Of a stretch of DNA of 64,000 bases, positions 12,101 to 26,372 are shown one piece after another (position 1 is the stretch's first letter; each line of letters opens with the position of its first letter). The stretch is from the NCBI GenBank assembly GCA_017654935.2, contig CM065693.1:59185644-59249643 (forward strand), in the 5' to 3' direction. This DNA is from Phymorhynchus buccinoides (lineage: Eukaryota; Mollusca; Gastropoda; Neogastropoda; Raphitomidae). The notes beneath the pieces were generated by a model, which saw only the letters and a program-made list of their open reading frames with translations, had not been told where the DNA came from and did no database searches. Made by a program: the position numbers and the translations under genes.

Positions 12101-13726
12101 GGTGGTGTGTTATATACATACTACTAGCGCTTTGTCTACTGTCTTCAAACCATGTGCTGGGTATGTTCAGAGGTGGTATGTTATATACATACTACTAGCG
12201 CTTTGTCTACTGTCTTCAAACCATGTGCTGGGTATGTTCAGAGGTGGTATGTTATAGAAACTAGCGCTTTGTCTACTGTCTTACTAGCGCTTTGTCTACT
12301 GTCTTCAAACCATGTGCTGGGTATGTTCAGAGGTGGTATGTTATAGAAATACTACTAGCGCTTTGTCTACTGTCTTCAAACCATGTGCTGGGTATGTTCA
12401 GAGGTGGTATGTTATAGAAACAATACTAGCGCTTTGTCTACTGTCTTCAAACCATGTGCTGGGTATGTTCAGAGGTGGTATGTTATAGAAACAATACTAG
12501 CGCTTTGTCTACTGTCTTCAAACCATGTGCTGGGTATGTTCAGAGGTGGTGTGTTATAGAAATACTACTAGCGCTTTGTCTACTGTCTTCCAACCATGTG
12601 CTGGGTATGTTCAGAGGTGGTATGTTATAGAAACAATACTAGCGCTTTGTCTACTGTCTTCAAACCATGTGCTGGGTATGTTCAGAGGTGGTATGTTATA
12701 GAAATACTACTAGCGCTTTGTCTACTGACTTCAAACCATGTGCTGGGTATGTTCAGAGGTGGTATGTTATAGAAATACTACTAGCGCTTTGTCTACTGTC
12801 TTCAAACCATGTGCTGGGTATGTTCAGAGGTGGTATGTTATAGAAATACTACTAGTGCTTTGTCTACTGACTTCAAACCATGTGCTGGGTATGTTCAGAG
12901 GTGGTATGTTATATACATACTACTAGCGCTTTGTCTACTGTCTTCAAACCATGTGCTGGGTATGTTCAGAGGTGGTGTGTTATAGAAACAATACTAGCGC
13001 TTTGTCTACTGTCTTCAAACCATGTGCTGGGTATGTTCAGAGGTGGTATGTTATATACATACTACTAGCGCTTTGTCTACTGTCTTCAAACCATGTGCTG
13101 GGTATGTTCAGAGGTGGTGTGTTATAGAAACAATACTAGCGCTTTGTCTACTGTCTTCAAACCATGTGCTGGGTATGTTCAGAGGTGGTATGTCATAGAA
13201 ACAATACTAGCGCTTTGTCTACTGTCTTCAAACCATGTGCTGGGTATGTTCAGAGGTGGTGTGTTATATACATACTACTAGTGCTTTGTCTACTGTCTTC
13301 AAACCATGTGCTGGGTATGTTCAGAGGTGGTATGTTATATACATACTACTAGCGCTTTGTCTACTGTCTTCAAACCATGTGCTGGGTATGTTCAGAGGTG
13401 GTGTGTTATAGAAACAATACTAGCGCTTTGTCTACTGTCTTCAAACCATGTGCTGGGTATGTTCAGAGGTGGTGTGTTATAGAAACAATACTAGCGCTTT
13501 GTCTACTGTCTTCAAACCATGTGCTGGGTATGTTCAGAGGTGGTGTGTGATAGAAACAATACTAGCGCTTTGTCTACTGACTTCCAACCATGTGCTGGGT
13601 ATGTTCAGAGGTGGTGTGTTATAGAAACAATACTAGCGCTTTGTCTACTGACTTCCAACCATGTGCTGGGTATGTTCAGAGGTGGTGTGTTATAGAAATA
13701 CTACTAGCGCTTTGTCTACTGTCTTC
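9133..13726. repeat. 71-bp minisatellite, second block
   Basis: About 65 more units of the same 71-bp repeat, with core tactagcgctttgtctact. A few units read gttatatacatactac in place of gttatagaaacaatac, and they recur at spacings of one to a few units. This suggests recent multi-unit duplications, for example 10093-10352 against 13093-13352. One unit at about 12255-12300 carries a short internal duplication. Open frames of 62 codons arise regularly from the repeat and are not genes. Confidence 0.95.
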
Positions 13727-16015
<2,289 letters not shown>

Positions 16016-16115
16016 GTCTCTCGCTCTTCTTGTTACTCTCGTTCTTATTGTTCTTCTTCTCCTCCTCCTCCTCCTCATTATGTTTCCCCTTTATCCTACT
16101 GATAATGTCTTGCAG

Positions 16116-16291
16116 GCATTCGACTTTTGGACGGTAAAGTGACGGACAGAACAGAAGCCGAGTCACTGAGCTTCAACTGCTTGTCCCATATCGACATCTA
16201 CTCCATGAGCTGGGGGCCCACGGATGACGGCAAGACCATGGATAAACCGCACAGGCTGGCCCAAATGGCCATAAACAAATGTATCAACGAG
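16116..16291 (+). CDS. Proprotein convertase exon B
   Basis: The exon follows gtcttgcag and ends before gttagt. Its first two bases complete the Gly codon begun in exon A, and it ends on a codon boundary after Glu (58 full codons). It encodes [19 protein letters not shown], then [35 protein letters not shown]. In this family the segment links the catalytic His to the oxyanion-hole region, and SWGPxDDGKT is a strongly conserved block next to the substrate-binding cleft. There are no frameshifts. The acceptor has a good pyrimidine tract just downstream of the CA array. Confidence 0.95.
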
Positions 16292-16547
16292 GTTAGTCTA
16301 CATTAGATGGATGTGGAATACGGGTTCGGTAGGTTAGCCCTGTATCTGTCTCTCTGTCTGTCTGTCTGTCTCTCTTAAACAGCGTCAAAGTAGAGGAGAG
16401 TGGGAATGGGGAGATGGTGCAGAGAAACAATAACAGATTGTGTTGTTTGTGGGTTTTCCCAAGTTACATGCTAATTTGAAGGCGATTACTCAGTCAGACG
16501 ACGAATATTAAGACTGATTATCGGCCTATTATTTGCCAATGACGGTG

Positions 16548-17000
16548 GAGGCACAGCAACAGATTGCTTTGCTAAAACTGCCAAGACACTCGGCATGACA
16601 GTCAGCCTGAAGAGGCACAGCAACACATTGCTTTGCTAAAACTGCCAAGACACTCGGCATAACAGTCAGCCTGAAGAGGCACAGCAACAGATTGCTTTGA
16701 TAAAACTGCCAAGACACTCGGCATGACAGTCAGCCTGAAGAGGCACAGCAACACATTGCTTTGATAAAACTGCCAAGGCATGCGGCATAACAGTCAGCCT
16801 GAAGAGGCACAGCAACACATTGCTTTGCCTGCCAAGACACTCGGGACAGTCAGCCTGAAGAGGCACAGCAACAGATTGCTTTGATAAAACAGTGCCAAGG
16901 CATGCGGCATAACAGTCAGCCTGAAGAGGCACAGCAACACATTGCTTTGATAAAACTGCCAAGACACTCGGCATGACAATCAGCCTAAAGAGGCTCAGCA
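16548..17000 (+). repeat. 64-bp tandem repeat built from a LINE fragment
   Basis: About seven units of roughly 64 bp with core actgccaagacactcgg and a shared aggcacagcaaca, with a few internal deletions (one unit near 16820-16850 is shortened). In one + frame the unit reads FAKTAKTLGMTVSLK. This resembles the end of the reverse-transcriptase domain of many non-LTR retrotransposons (F..AAK.FGLTISLKKT). A separate reverse-transcriptase-derived fragment follows directly at 17001. Confidence 0.75.
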
Positions 17001-17256
17001 ACAGATTTCTTTGATAAGACTGCTGTCTACAAGGTTGTTGCATGGCCACAACTTGCAAGCAGTCGACTCCATCAAGTACCTTGGGTTGACTCTGACCAAG
17101 GATCTGAGCTGGAAGAAACATGTCGAGAACATCTGCGCGCAAGCCAACAAGACTCTAGGCTTCCTGAGAAGAGATTTGAAAGTGAGCTCCCAGACCATCA
17201 GGGAGCTAGCCTACAAATCATTTATGCAAATCAACCCCCTCCATAAGAAGTATTAA
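17001..17256 (+). mobile_element. Non-LTR retrotransposon fragment (RT C-terminus)
   Basis: In frame from about 17011 it reads LLHGHNLQAVDSIKYLGLTL, then TKDLSWKKHVENICAQANKT, LGFLRRDLKVSSQTIRELAY. This is the post-catalytic thumb region found in jockey/CR1-type LINE polyproteins (YLGLTLTKDLSWKKHV...A.K.LGFLRR). It is truncated at both ends and ends in a stop near 17254. It is closely related to the longer + strand fragment at 19735-20730. The following 17257-17410 has C-runs and no gene. Confidence 0.85.
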
Positions 17257-17419
17257 GGCAAGAAGGAAGGGCCTACGCCGGTCCCCAGACCTCCACCTTT
17301 TGTAACCCCCCCCCCCCCCCTCTTACATATCCCAGATCCGGCCCTGAGACTAGTTGTTAAGATAAAGTCATGTTTCTAGTTCTACTGCGTGTTCTCCCAC
17401 CGTATTGGGGATGTTTCAG

Positions 17420-17632
17420 GGTCGAGAAGGCAAAGGGGTGATCTACGTGCTGGCCTCAGGCAATGGAGGCCACAACACCGACGACTGTAACTGTGACGGC
17501 TACGCCTCCTCCCTGTACACCATCTCCGTGTCCTCCGCCACCCACGACCTGACACAGCCCTTCTATGGAGAGAACTGCCCCTCCTCCCTCACCACCACAC
17601 TGTCCAGCGGCAGCAAAGATGGCCTGGCTGTG
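17420..17632 (+). CDS. Proprotein convertase exon C (oxyanion-hole Asn)
   Basis: Exactly 71 codons between tttcag and gtacat, phase 0 at both ends. It encodes GREGKGVIYVLASGNGG, then CNCDGYASSLYTISVSSA and CPSSLTTTLSSGSKDGLAV. The Asn of ASGNGG (codon 17462-17464) is at the oxyanion-hole position. PC2 enzymes carry Asp there, yet the surrounding CNCDGYASS.. block is more like PC2 than furin or PC1/3. The last 84 bp and the donor are duplicated at 17724-17807. Confidence 0.95.
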
Positions 17633-17642
17633 GTACATGAGT

Positions 17643-17645
<3 letters not shown>

Positions 17646-17723
<78 letters not shown>
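17646..17723. repeat. (GA)n microsatellite
   Basis: A pure GA run of about 78 bp starts a dozen bases after the exon C donor and separates the exon from its partial copy. Confidence 0.97.
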
Positions 17724-17725
<2 letters not shown>

Positions 17726-17807
17726 GACACAGCCCTTCTATGGAGAGAACTGCCCCTCCTCCCTCGCCACCACACTATCCAGCGGCAGCAACGATGGCCT
17801 GGCTGTG
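17724..17807 (+). pseudogene. Partial duplicate of exon C 3' end
   Basis: 84 bp copying exon C 17549-17632 with three substitutions. It reads [20 protein letters not shown], then GSNDGLAV, followed by a GT donor-like site (gtgaat) and another gtgacacaca/(GA)n. It is preceded by GAGAG with no pyrimidine tract, so it lacks a proper acceptor and is unlikely to be used. The unit of duplication was exon end, donor and GA repeat together (about 175 bp). Confidence 0.9.
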
Positions 17808-17818
17808 GTGAATGGGTG

Positions 17819-19196
<1,378 letters not shown>

Positions 19197-19261
<65 letters not shown>
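19197..19261. repeat. (GA)n microsatellite
   Basis: A pure GA run of about 65 bp at the truncated 5' edge of the minus-strand LINE. The counterpart in the second copy (41391-41450) has one broken phase. Confidence 0.97.
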
Positions 19262-19263
<2 letters not shown>

Positions 19264-19486
19264 GTGGTGGTTGATGCTCGCTTCTAATGTTGACCCCAAT
19301 CATCCAATTTCCAATACGGCTCCAATTTCAGGCCAGATGGTAAGTTGAGAGCTATAGCTATAGCTGTGTGACAGAAACTTTTCAAAAGTAATATTAACAA
19401 CTCATCAGTTAGTGATGCTAGGTTAGTGATTTGTCACTGTCAAGTTAGGGGGGATTTTTGCACGGGCTCTCAAGGGCCAGCCACGC

Positions 19487-19610
19487 GTCCACTAAAATCG
19501 CACGACTGTGCGATACGATTCGATAACGTGATCTCAATACGCCAATCACATTTGTTCTTGGAGACCACGTGATCGAATCGTATCATACCAGTCGTGCGAT
19601 TTTAGTGGAC
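19487..19610. mobile_element. Palindromic element, possible MITE
   Basis: A near-perfect inverted repeat of about 124 bp. It begins gtccactaaaatcgcacgac and ends gtcgtgcgattttagtggac. Inner arms also pair (gatacgattcgat with atcgaatcgtatc, cgtgatctc with gagaccacg). No coding capacity. It could fold into a long hairpin. The structure fits a foldback or MITE-like element, but the family is unknown. The 19262-19486 and 19611-19734 flanks show nothing else. Confidence 0.7.
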
Positions 19611-19734
19611 TCTCTTCTTCATTACTTCTGGGCTTATTAGTAATAGTGTTTGTAAGACTCAGAGCATTATGCTCTGCACATGACCTTATAATTATTAATT
19701 CTTAATTAAAATGGAAAAGCCGACATTTCCACTC

Positions 19735-20730
19735 TGGACACTAGGAGGACTGCGGAACAGCAGGACCAAAGACAGCTGCAACAGGATCTGGCAGACTGGG
19801 AAAGGAAATTGGGATATGGAATTCCATCCAAAAAAGTATATTGTCCTACCTGTGTCAAGGAGTAGAACACCACTCCGCCATAGCTATGACCTGCATGGCC
19901 ACACCCTGGACACAGTGACTTCAGTGAAGTATCCAGGTATCACCATCCAGAAGGACATCAGCTGGGACTTGCATGTTGATGCCATAACATCAAAGGCAAA
20001 CAGAATGCTGGGCTTTCTGCGACGTAATCTGAAGATCTGCTCATCAGAACTGAGGGGAAAAACATACCTCACCCTGTCAGACCCCTGCTTGAATATGCCA
20101 GTTCTGTGTGGGACCCCCACACTCGGAGGAACGTGGAAAAAATCAAAGCTGTACAGAGAAGGGCGGCTCGCTTCGTGTTAAACCGATACCACAACATCTC
20201 CAGTGTAACTGACATGCTTTCTCAGTTAGGATGGCCCACACTTGAGCACCGCAGAAAGTCTACCAGGCTTACAATGCGTTATAAGATCTTGAACGGCATT
20301 GTCAAAGTCGACAAGACCAGACTGAAGTCAGCTCCAACTCGCCAAAGAAGAGGACACAGCCGGCAACTATCCACCATCCAGTGCCGGACTGAATACAGGA
20401 GAAGTTCTTTCTTCCCGCGCACCATCAAAGACTGGAACTCGTTACCTGAGGAGGCTGTGTCTGCCTCTTCAGCCGGCTCGTTCTGGTCCTCCGTCAAGAT
20501 CATCACGATGCAACCCCCCCCCCCCCCACACACACACACACCTAATGTATGTGTTCCTGCCGACTCAGCATCACGTCGGGGCCTCGATCAGCGAGACCCG
20601 ACTGGCTGGGTCATTTTCGTAGAGTAGGTTTTTGTTTTATTTTGTTTCTTTTTGATGCCCGACTTCGGACCTCAACCGCATACAGCATCATAAATCAAAC
20701 TGATGATTGTGGACACTCACCGGAGAACAC
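19735..20730 (+). mobile_element. LINE 3' fragment, plus strand, frameshifted
   Basis: Reads WQTGKGNWDMEFHPKK, then LHGHTLDTVTSVKYPGITIQ, KDISWDLHVDAITSKANRML, GFLRRNLKICSSELRGKTYL and, after a frameshift near 20080-20110, WDPHTRRNVEKIKAVQRRAA, RFVLNRY.., TIKDWNSLP. This is the jockey/CR1-like reverse-transcriptase C-terminal region. The second copy (41936-42950) retains extra bases (LQQDL and the LVRPLLEYASSVWDP region in frame), so the breaks here are secondary. An untranslated tail with gacccgactggctgggtcat and cgacttcggacctcaaccg follows. Confidence 0.88.
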
Positions 20731-23425
20731 CAAATGAACCAGGTACCATAGTAGTGTAGGCCTAGTGTTATGAGGTGTGTTGGTACCATAGTGGTGTAGG
20801 CCTAGTGTTATGAGGTGTGTTGGTACCATAGTAGTGTAGGCCTAGTGTTATGAGGTGTGTTGGTACCATAGTGGTGTAGGCCTAGTGTTATGAGGTGTGT
20901 TGGTACCATAGTGGTGTAGGCCTAGTGTTATGAGGTGTGTTGGTACCATAGTGGTGTAGGCCTAGTGTTATGAGGTGTGTTGGTACCATAGTGGTGTAGG
21001 CCTAGTGTTATGAGGTGTGTTGGTACCATAGTGGTGTAGGCCTAGTGTTATGAGGTGTGTTGGTACTATAGTGGTGTAGGCCTAGTGTTATGAGGTGTGT
21101 TGGTACCATAGTGGTGTAGGCCTAGTGTTATGAGGTGTGTTGGTACCATAGTGGTGTAGGCCTAGTGTTATGAGGTGTGTTGGTACCATAGTGGTGTAGG
21201 CCTAGTGTTATGAGGTGTGTTGGTACCATAGTAGTGTAGGCCTAGTGTTATGAGGTGTGTTGGTACCATAGTGGTGTAGGCCTAGTGTTATGAGGTGTGT
21301 TGGTACCATAGTGGTGTAGGCCTAGTGTTATGAGGTGTGTTGGTACCATAGTGGTGTAGGCCTAGTGTTATGAGGTGTGTTGGTACCATAGTAGTGTAGG
21401 CCTAGTGTTATGAGGTGTGTTGGTACCATAGTGGTGTAGGCCTAGTGTTATGAGGTGTGTTGGTACCATAGTGGTGTAGGCCTAGTGTTATGAGGTGTGT
21501 TGGTACCATAGTGGTGTAGGCCTAGTGTTATGAGGTGTGTTGGTACCATAGTGGTGTAGGCCTAGTGTTATGAGGTGTGTTGGTACCATAGTGGTGTAGG
21601 CCTAGTGTTATGAGGTGTGTTGGTACCATAGTGGTGTAGGCCTAGTGTTATGAGGTGTGTTGGTACCATAGTGGTGTAGGCCTAGTGTTATGAGGTGTGT
21701 TGGTACCATAGTGGTGTAGGCCTAGTGTTATGAGGTGTGTTGGTACCATAGTGGTGTAGGCCTAGTGTTATGAGGTGTGTTGGTACCATAGTGGTGTAGG
21801 CCTAGTGTTATGAGGTGTGTTGGTACCATAGTGGTGTAGGCCTAGTGTTATGAGGTGTGTTGGTACCATAGTGGTGTAGGCCTAGTGTTATGAGGTGTGT
21901 TGGTACCATAGTGGTGTAGGCCTAGTGTTATGAGGTGTGTTGGTACCATAGTGGTGTAGGCCTAGTGTTATGAGGTGTGTTGGTACCATAGTGGTGTAGG
22001 CCTAGTGTTATGAGGTGTGTTGGTACCATAGTGGTGTAGGCCTAGTGTTATGAGGTGTGTTGGTACCATAGTGGTGTAGGCCTAGTGTTATGAGGTGTGT
22101 TGGTACCATAGTGGTGTAGGCCTAGTGTTATGAGGTGTGTTGGTACCATAGTGGTGTAGGTCTAGTGTTATGAGGTGTGTTGGTACCATAGTGGTGTAGG
22201 CCTAGTGTTATGAGGTGTGTTGGTACCATAGTGGTGTAGGCCTAGTGTTATGAGGTGTGTTGGTACCATAGTGGTGTAGGCCTAGTGTTATGAGGTGTGT
22301 TGGTACCATAGTGGTGTAGGCCTAGTGTTATGAGGTGTGTTGGTACCATAGTGGTGTAGGCCTAGTGTTATGAGGTGTGTTGGTACCATAGTGGTGTAGG
22401 TCTAGTGTTATGAGGTGTGTTGGTACCATAGTGGTGTAGGCCTAGTGTTATGAGGTGTGTTGGTACCATAGTGGTGTAGGCCTAGTGTTATGAGGTGTGT
22501 TGGTACCATAGTGGTGTAGGCCTAGTGTTATGAGGTGTGTTGGTACCATAGTAGTGTAGGCCTAGTGTTATGAGGTGTGTTGGTACCATAGTGGTGTAGG
22601 CCTAGTGTTATGAGGTGTGTTGGTACCATAGTGGTGTAGGCCTAGTGTTATGAGGTGTGTTGGTACCATAGTAGTGTAGGCCTAGTGTTATGAGGTGTGT
22701 TGGTACCATAGTGGTGTAGGCCTAGTGTTATGAGGTGTGTTGGTACCATAGTGGTGTAAGCCTAGTGTTATGAGGTGTGTTGGTACCATAGTAGTGTAGG
22801 CCTAGTGTTATGAGGTGTGTTGGTACCATAGTGGTGTAGGCCTAGTGTTATGAGGTGTGTTGGTACCATAGTGGTGTAGGCCTAGTGTTATGAGGTGTGT
22901 TGGTACCATAGTGGTGTAGGCCTAGTGTTATGAGGTGTGTTGGTACCATAGTGGTGTAGGCCTAGTGTTATGAGGTGTGTTGGTACCATAGTGGTGTAGG
23001 CCTAGTGTTATGAGGTGTGTTGGTACCATAGTAGTGTAGGCCTAGTGTTATGAGGTGTGTTGGTACCAAAGTGGTGTAGGCCTAGTGTTATGAGGTGTGT
23101 TGGTACCAAAGTGGTGTAGGCCTAGTGTTATGAGGTGTGTTGGTACCATAGTAGTGTAGGCCTAGTGTTATGAGGTGTGTTGGTACTATGGGTGGTGAGT
23201 AGGCCTAGTGTTATGATGTGTGTTGGTACCATAGTGGTGTAGGCCTAGTGTTATGAGGTGTGTTGGTACCATAGTGGTGTAGGCCTAGTGTTATGAGGTG
23301 TGTTGGTACTATAGTGGTGTAGGCCTAGTGTTATGAGGTGTGTTGGTACCATAGTGGTGTAGGCCTAGTGTTATGATGTGTGTTGGTACCATAGTGGTGT
23401 AGGACTAGTGTTATGAGGTGTGTGT
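20731..23425 (+). repeat. 40-bp minisatellite of intron C-D, about 67 copies
   Basis: Unit core taccatagtggtgtaggcc, then tagtgttatgaggtgtgttgg. Unit boundaries are very regular, with few substitutions (gtggt/gtagt, ccata/ctata). The upstream edge (20731-20754) matches exon D 23460-23483 at 22 of 24 positions, around accaggtaccatagt. Every unit carries ggtaccatagtgg, which also occurs inside exon D. The array thus seems seeded by a piece of exon D. Confidence 0.95.
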
Positions 23426-23439
23426 GTTGATGTGGGCAG

Positions 23440-23540
23440 GTCAGCACGGACCTGTTCAACAAATGCACCAGGTACCATAGTGGAACTTCCGCCGCCGCCC
23501 CCCAGGCTGCCGCCATTATCGCCCTGGCCCTGGAAGCCAA
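23440..23540 (+). CDS. Proprotein convertase exon D (catalytic Ser)
   Basis: The exon follows gtgggcag and ends before gtgagt. It starts on a codon boundary and ends with two bases (AA) of an Asn codon. It encodes VSTDLFNKCTRYHSGTSAAA, then PQAAAIIALALEA. The Ser of GTSAAAP (codon 23488-23490) is the catalytic nucleophile. The HSGTSAAAP form, with Ala rather than Ser after GTSA, is typical of PC2. The exon is identical to the copy at 45638-45738. Its acceptor has an unusual purine-rich upstream sequence (gtgtgtgttgatgtgggcag). Confidence 0.95.
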
Positions 23541-24262
23541 GTGAGTGGGACACTGTCAGCCTGTTGCCTTGCGGTGGGCATGCCGGGGAATCCTTCAGTA
23601 GTTCCCCCATCTAGCTGCCCCCTGTAACCTATCACCTGTCAGCCTGTTGCCCTGCGGTGGGCATGCCGGGGAATCCTTCAGTACAAGTAGTTCCTTCATC
23701 TAGCTGGTAGCTGCCCCCTCCAACCTATCACTCTCTTTCAGGCCTACTCTGCCTTTTCATCTTCTAATTATCATCTGCTATTTTTCTGATTTATTGGTCC
23801 CTTCTCCTGCCTTTTATAAGAAAACATCCTCCAGTTAATGTTCTCATTTGAGCTCCTCCTAAATCGGAATGTGTCGGCTGAATGCAGCGGGTAGACCAGT
23901 GAAAAGTGAAAACCAGACACATAGGTAGCTCAGCCATTAGGACTTTTCTGGGAACGCAGAAGAAGAAGGTTGGCCTTTCAGTTGCTGGCTTGTTTGTTAA
24001 GAAGAAGAAGGTTGGCCTTTCAGTTGCTGGCTTGTTTTGTGTTCCAATCTCTCTCTTCGGTAGACTGTTGGTTCGTTCGTTTATTGTTTCAGTCAATCAG
24101 TTAGTATTACTGATTTATTTATTTGTTAATGTATTTTGGTATTTCGTATATGGTATTTTGGTCTCTGTGAAAGAAATCCGGGCTGCTCCTACCTGGAGAG
24201 TGTGCCACCGGTAGTGAAGCGCCACCCTGTTTGCTTTGGAGTGGGAGTGGACTTGGGAAACC
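23541..24262. other. Intron D-E 5' part, two-copy duplications
   Basis: No gene is seen. A two-copy tandem duplication (about 90 bp each, sharing gcggtgggcatgccggggaa) lies at 23552-23735, just after the exon D donor. A second small duplication around 23965-24040 repeats aagaaggttggcctttcag twice. The rest is plain intron. Confidence 0.6.
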
Positions 24263-25790
24263 TAGCTATCCATTTGGTTCATACCAGGCAGCGGGTTCCT
24301 CCCATAACTATCCATTTGGTTCATACCAGGCAGCGGGTTCCTCCTAGCTATCCATTTGGTTCATACCAGACAGCGGGTTCCTCCCATAGCTATCCATTTG
24401 GTTCATACCAGGCAGCGGGTTCCTCCTAGCTATCCATTTGGTTCATACCAGGCAGCGGGTTCCTCCTAGCTATCCATTTGGTTCATACCAGGCAGCGGGT
24501 TCCTCCTAGCTATCCATTTGGTTCATACCAGGCAGCGGGTTCCTCCTAGCTATCCATTTGGTTCATACCAGGCAGCGGGTTCCTCCTAGCTATCCATTTG
24601 GTTCATACCAGGCAGCGGGTTCCTCCTAGCTATCCATTTGGTTCATGCCAGGCAGCAGGTTTCTCTAAGCTATCCATTTGGTTCATACCAGGCAGCGGGT
24701 TTCTCCTAGCTATCCATTTGGTTCATACCAGGCAGCAGGTTTCTCCTAGCTATCCATTTGGTTCATACCAGGCAGCGGGTTTCTCCTAGCTATCCATTTG
24801 GTTCATACCAGGCAGCGGGTTCCTCCTAGCTATCCATTTGGTTCATACCAGACAGCGGGTTCCTCCTAGCTATCCATTTGGTTCATGCCAGGCAGCGGGT
24901 TTCTCTAAGCTATCCATTTGGTTCATACCAGGCAGCGGGTTTCTCCTAGCTATCCATTTGGTTCATACCAGGCAGCGGGTTTCTCCTAGCTATCCATTTG
25001 GTTCATACCAGGCAGCGGGTTTCTCCTAGCTATCCATTTGGTTCATACCAGGCAGCGGGTTCCTCCTAGCTATCCATTTGGTTCATACCAGACAGCGGGT
25101 TCCTCCTAGCTATCCATTTGGCTCATACCAGGCAGCGGGTTCCTCCTAGCTATCCATTTGGTTCATACCAGGCAGCGGGTTTCTCCTAGCTATCCATTTG
25201 GTTCATGCCAGGCAGCGGGTTTCTCTAAGCTATCCATTTGGTTCATACCAGGCAGCGGGTTTCTCCTAGCTATCCATTTGGTTCATACCAGGCAGCAGGT
25301 TTCTCCTAGCTATCCATTTGGTTCATACCAGGCAGCGGGTTCCTCCTAGCTATCCATTTGGTTCATGCCAGGCAGCGGGTTTCTCTAAGCTATCCATTTG
25401 GTTCATACCAGACAGCGGGTTCCTCCTAGCTATCCATTTGGTTCATACCAGACAGCGGGTTCCTCCTAGCTATCCATTTGGTTCATACCAGGCAGCAGGT
25501 TTCTCTAAGCTATCCATTTGGTTCACACCAGGCAGCGGGTTTCTCTAAGCTATCCATTTGGTTCATACCAGGCAGCGGGTTTCTCCTAGCTATCCATTTG
25601 GTTCATACCAGGCAGCAGGTTTCTCCTAGCTATCCATTTGGTTCATACCAGGCAGCGGATTCCTCCTAGCTATCCATTTGGTTCATGCCAGGCAGCGGGT
25701 TTCTCTAAGCTATCCATTTGGTTCATACCAGGCAGCGGGTTTCTCCTAGCTATCCATTTGGTTCATACCAGGCAGCAGGATTCTCCTAGC
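24263..25790. repeat. 40-bp minisatellite of intron D-E, about 38 copies
   Basis: Unit core ccatttggttcataccagg, then cagcgggttcctcctagctat. Variants (catgcca, ctctaag, cagcagg, cagacag) recur in order, giving a higher-order pattern with spacings of 160, 240 and 320 bp. No similarity to flanking exons is visible. The three-unit frames within it are not genes. Confidence 0.95.
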
Positions 25791-26141
25791 TCTTATCGAC
25801 CTTTAACTGCCGTGGGTTATTTATGTGCGCAAAGTGCACGGGTCAGACTTGCTATAAGTCCCCATCGAAACGACTGGACGTTCCGTTCGATTTTCGTGTC
25901 GATCTGGAAAGAGGAAAGAAGGGGCGAGGCCCAGATTCAGACCCGAGTCGCCCACATATGGAATAGGAATTGTTCGGAAATAATTAAGGGGAGTAATTTC
26001 ATGGTGTGTGGGAGTGATCTTGCCTGATTCAATCGGCCAAACAGGGGAATATACTCTACCATCAGGTAGATCCCCAGCTCTCGCCTCGTGTGTCATTCTA
26101 AAATTGATGTTATTTATATTTTTACGTCACATTTTGCAAGT
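25791..26141. other. Unassigned intron sequence
   Basis: No gene is recognised. The region contains gtgggttatttatgtgcgca and a purine-rich ggaaagaggaaagaaggggc. It looks like dispersed repeat rather than unique DNA, but I cannot name a family. It is the same, with few differences, in the second copy. Confidence 0.4.
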
Positions 26142-26372
26142 TCTATCAGTTTGTGGATACTGGCCATCCCTCATTTAAAAAAGAAAAATGGTTGCAAGTC
26201 GCTGACTCGCATCCTGCGGTCTCAAGCTTCGACGCCATGCCGTCATGGTTGCTATGGGTTTGATCGAGTAAGTCGAGGTAAAAAAACCCTCTAAATTTCA
26301 TGAAGTGCCCTCCCCTAGTTTTTCCGAACATCGTCTATTGGCAGGCGAACGTCTTAACCACTCTGCCACCTT
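26142..26372 (-). mobile_element. Possible tRNA-derived SINE fragment
   Basis: On the - strand, starting at about 26372, the sequence reads ggtggcagagtggttaagac. This resembles the 5' end and A box of a tRNA-Leu or tRNA-Ser. A clear B box is not found at the expected spacing. About 200 bp of non-tRNA sequence follows, ending near an A/T run. A tRNA-derived short interspersed element is a reasonable but weak reading. Confidence 0.35.

Noticed and set aside
17724..17807. Alternative mutually exclusive exon C
   Set aside because: Only the 3' 84 bp are present and the upstream sequence is a purine-only GA run, so there is no plausible acceptor.
20731..23425. Possible CRISPR array, given the regular 40-bp spacing
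   Set aside because: The repeats are head to tail with no unique spacers, no cas genes are present and the genome is eukaryotic.
23906..24214. Open frame of about 100 codons with KKKVGLSVAGLF twice
   Set aside because: It spans a simple two-copy duplication in intron D-E, has no recognisable homology, and gives no sign of coding selection.
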